Below the pieces are notes generated by a model. That model was not told where the DNA came from, did no database searches, and worked only from the letters and a program-made list of their open reading frames with translations. The position numbers and the translations under genes are program-made. A stretch of 6,950 nt of DNA from Deltaproteobacteria bacterium (GTDB lineage: Bacteria; Desulfobacterota; Syntrophorhabdia; Syntrophorhabdales; Syntrophorhabdaceae), in assembly GCA_003506795.1 (NCBI GenBank), contig DNYO01000078.1, forward strand, positions 1 through 6,950. The letters are read 5' to 3'. Numbering within the stretch: the first letter of the stretch is position 1; each line of letters begins with the position of its first letter. This document shows positions 5,719-6,950 of the stretch, piece after piece.

Positions 5719-6027
5719 ATGCGTCATCAATTCCTTGAAAGGTGTTTCCTGGCAATGATGGAAAAAAATCACAAGAAGAGGGTGACATTCAAACTCTATG
5801 CACCCTCGGCGCATGAAGTCTTCGTGGCACGAAGCTTCAATAACTGGCGCAAAACCGCGCGACCCCTCAGAAAATGTAAGGATGGAACCTGGAGAACCAC
5901 GATAACCCTCAACCCCGGGATCCATGAATACCGTTTTATCGTTGACGGTGTCTGGTGCGGCGATCCCAATACCCCGGCACGGCGGGTCAGCCAGATCGGA
6001 ATTTTTAACTGCGTCGTATGGGTTTAG
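5719..6027 (+). CDS. Stand-alone CBM48 / AMPK-type glycogen-binding domain protein
   Basis: This encodes a 102-residue protein that consists almost entirely of one isoamylase-N/AMPK-beta-type carbohydrate-binding domain (about residues 20-102). The family pattern is clear: VTFKLYAPSAHEVFVA, then FNNW (40-43), KDGTWR (54-59), PGIHEYRFIVDG (66-77) and DPNTP (82-86). Trp43, Trp58 and Asn84 sit where sugar-contacting residues lie in AMPK-beta domains. No catalytic domain is attached. Such small proteins are known in several anaerobic proteobacteria and are presumed to bind glycogen or another alpha-glucan; a function is not established. The start is uncertain. ATG 5719 has only a weak AGG, and ATG 5755, with GAAAGG 12 bases upstream, would give a 90-residue form closer to the domain edge. 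The gene stands alone, convergent with the porin. Confidence 0.82.
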   Translation: MRHQFLERCFLAMMEKNHKKRVTFKLYAPSAHEVFVARSFNNWRKTARPLRKCKDGTWRTTITLNPGIHEYRFIVDGVWCGDPNTPARRVSQIGIFNCVVWV

Positions 6028-6044
6028 GGGATGCCGCGTATATA

Positions 6045-6070
6045 GCAAAGGGCCCGAAAGGGCCCTTTGC
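6045..6070. terminator. Bidirectional terminator hairpin between convergent genes
   Basis: GCAAAGGGCCC (6045-6055) and GGGCCCTTTGC (6060-6070) form a perfect 11-bp stem around a GAAA loop. It lies 17 bases after the CBM48 stop and 7 bases after the porin stop. The stem contains A and T runs on its two sides but has no long T-tail on either strand, so it may work as a shared terminator or as a 3'-end stabiliser. Confidence 0.75.
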
Positions 6071-6077
6071 CTTCATC

Positions 6078-6950
6078 CTAAAAGAAGTACCAGGCTGCGA
6101 GTCTGTACTGGTTTATGGTGCCGCTGCCATCGGCAAAGCCGGCGCCGGTTCCCGTACCCTGGCCCTTGCCGTTGAAACTGTTGAACATCGTCATCCACTC
6201 GATTCCGAACCTGATGGCCTTGTTCGCATCCCAGAGAAGGTTGACGGCATACGTTTGTGACATGTTGATCCGGTCACGCGCTGCCGCGCTGTTGGTGCGT
6301 GCCCATTCGCTGTAGTTGTACTTCAGGTAGCCGTACAGGCCGTTGAGCGACACGTTGTTGGTGAGCCACCATGACGCCTGCGCGAAAAGACCGAAAAGCG
6401 TCGGTGCGGCCGCATCGTTTCCGGGTCTCAGGTAGGCACCATAACTGGGAGTGCTCAGCCATTTGTTCCCGGCCACGTTCTGGCCGATGAAAAAGTTGCC
6501 GTTAAGAAGAACGGACATTGCTTTGTTTCCCTGTTTCTCGGGAACGATCGGTATGGAGTACCTGAATGCGGTGACCCAGGCATTGATCGTATCGTCTTTG
6601 TAGTTCGCCGCATTGTTCGGGTCGACGTAGTTCTCTTTGTCCCTGCCATAGTACGCACCGAGGGCGAACTTCAGGTTGTGGGGGCCGATCTTGCCGCAGC
6701 GGTCGGACCAGTATGCAACCTCACTCATGAGTCCGGGCCAGTTGCTTCTGGCGTAGCCGTCATTGTACTGGCGCGTTCCATCTGACCAGTCTGTCGCCGA
6801 GGTAATGCCGACCATCGCGTTAAATTCCTTGGTGAAGAAATACCGAAAAGCCATCTGGGGAGTCCTGATGCCCCTCAAGTACTGGTTGAAATCGCTGGTG
6901 CCCAGCCATGTCCCGTAGTAGGGCATGCCCCACTGCTGCCAGTTCTGGCC
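6078..6950 (-). CDS. Outer-membrane beta-barrel porin, C-terminal part (5' end beyond the window)
   Basis: The frame stays open to the window edge, so only the last 290 residues are seen; the visible ATG at 6926 is internal. The sequence shows alternating polar/hydrophobic strands rich in aromatic residues, for example LKFALGAYYG, SVLLNGNFF, VSLNGLYGYLKYNYS and IRFGIEWM. Asn/Gly-rich turns separate the strands, such as DPNNAANYKDD and NGKGQGTGTG. It ends in YRLAAWYFF, a terminal aromatic strand of the type recognised by the BAM assembly machinery. This pattern indicates a general or substrate-specific porin of the outer membrane. The substrate cannot be told, and no specific porin family is assigned. 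A single Cys (in DRCGKIG) is visible. The gene ends 7 bases from the shared hairpin and faces the CBM48 gene. Confidence 0.85.
   Translation of the reverse strand, partial: GQNWQQWGMPYYGTWLGTSDFNQYLRGIRTPQMAFRYFFTKEFNAMVGITSATDWSDGTRQYNDGYARSNWPGLMSEVAYWSDRCGKIGPHNLKFALGAYYGRDKENYVDPNNAANYKDDTINAWVTAFRYSIPIVPEKQGNKAMSVLLNGNFFIGQNVAGNKWLSTPSYGAYLRPGNDAAAPTLFGLFAQASWWLTNNVSLNGLYGYLKYNYSEWARTNSAAARDRINMSQTYAVNLLWDANKAIRFGIEWMTMFNSFNGKGQGTGTGAGFADGSGTINQYRLAAWYFF

Overview
The window looks like chromosomal DNA of an anaerobic or facultative Gram-negative bacterium, most likely a Desulfobacterota (former Deltaproteobacteria) lineage. This is inferred from the NrfH/NrfA pair, the outer-membrane porin and the gene style. 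No rRNA, tRNA, insertion sequence, CRISPR array or phage gene is visible.

Layout, left to right. (1) On the minus strand, a promoter near 1242-1270 drives a NudL-type Nudix hydrolase (514-1206) and then a small HExxH zincin-type metallopeptidase (74-454). (2) A separate minus-strand gene (1453-1734) encodes a 93-residue protein that I do not recognise. It has a strong ribosome binding site, its own promoter and a terminator. (3) Divergently on the plus strand, nrfH (1963-2463) and nrfA (2456-3733) encode the tetraheme quinol dehydrogenase and the pentaheme, CxxCK-type cytochrome c nitrite reductase that reduce nitrite to ammonium. (4) After a 325-base gap with a good extended -10 promoter and a folded leader come a soluble HisKA_3-type histidine kinase (4059-4928) and, 4 bases later, a NarL/FixJ-type response regulator (4933-5565). 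(5) A small stand-alone CBM48 glycogen-binding-type protein (5719-6027) converges on an outer-membrane beta-barrel porin (6078 to beyond 6950, minus strand). An 11-bp GC-rich hairpin separates the two.

How the genes work together: NrfH takes electrons from menaquinol and passes them to NrfA on the periplasmic face, giving respiratory nitrite ammonification. The adjacent kinase/regulator pair may control this or another pathway; adjacency is the only evidence. The most unusual DNA feature is a perfect 17-bp inverted repeat (1861-1895) lying symmetrically between the divergent promoters of the 93-residue gene and nrfHA. The second is the roughly 170-base folded leader of the kinase gene. I found no convincing new multi-gene system; the gene content is otherwise of known families.
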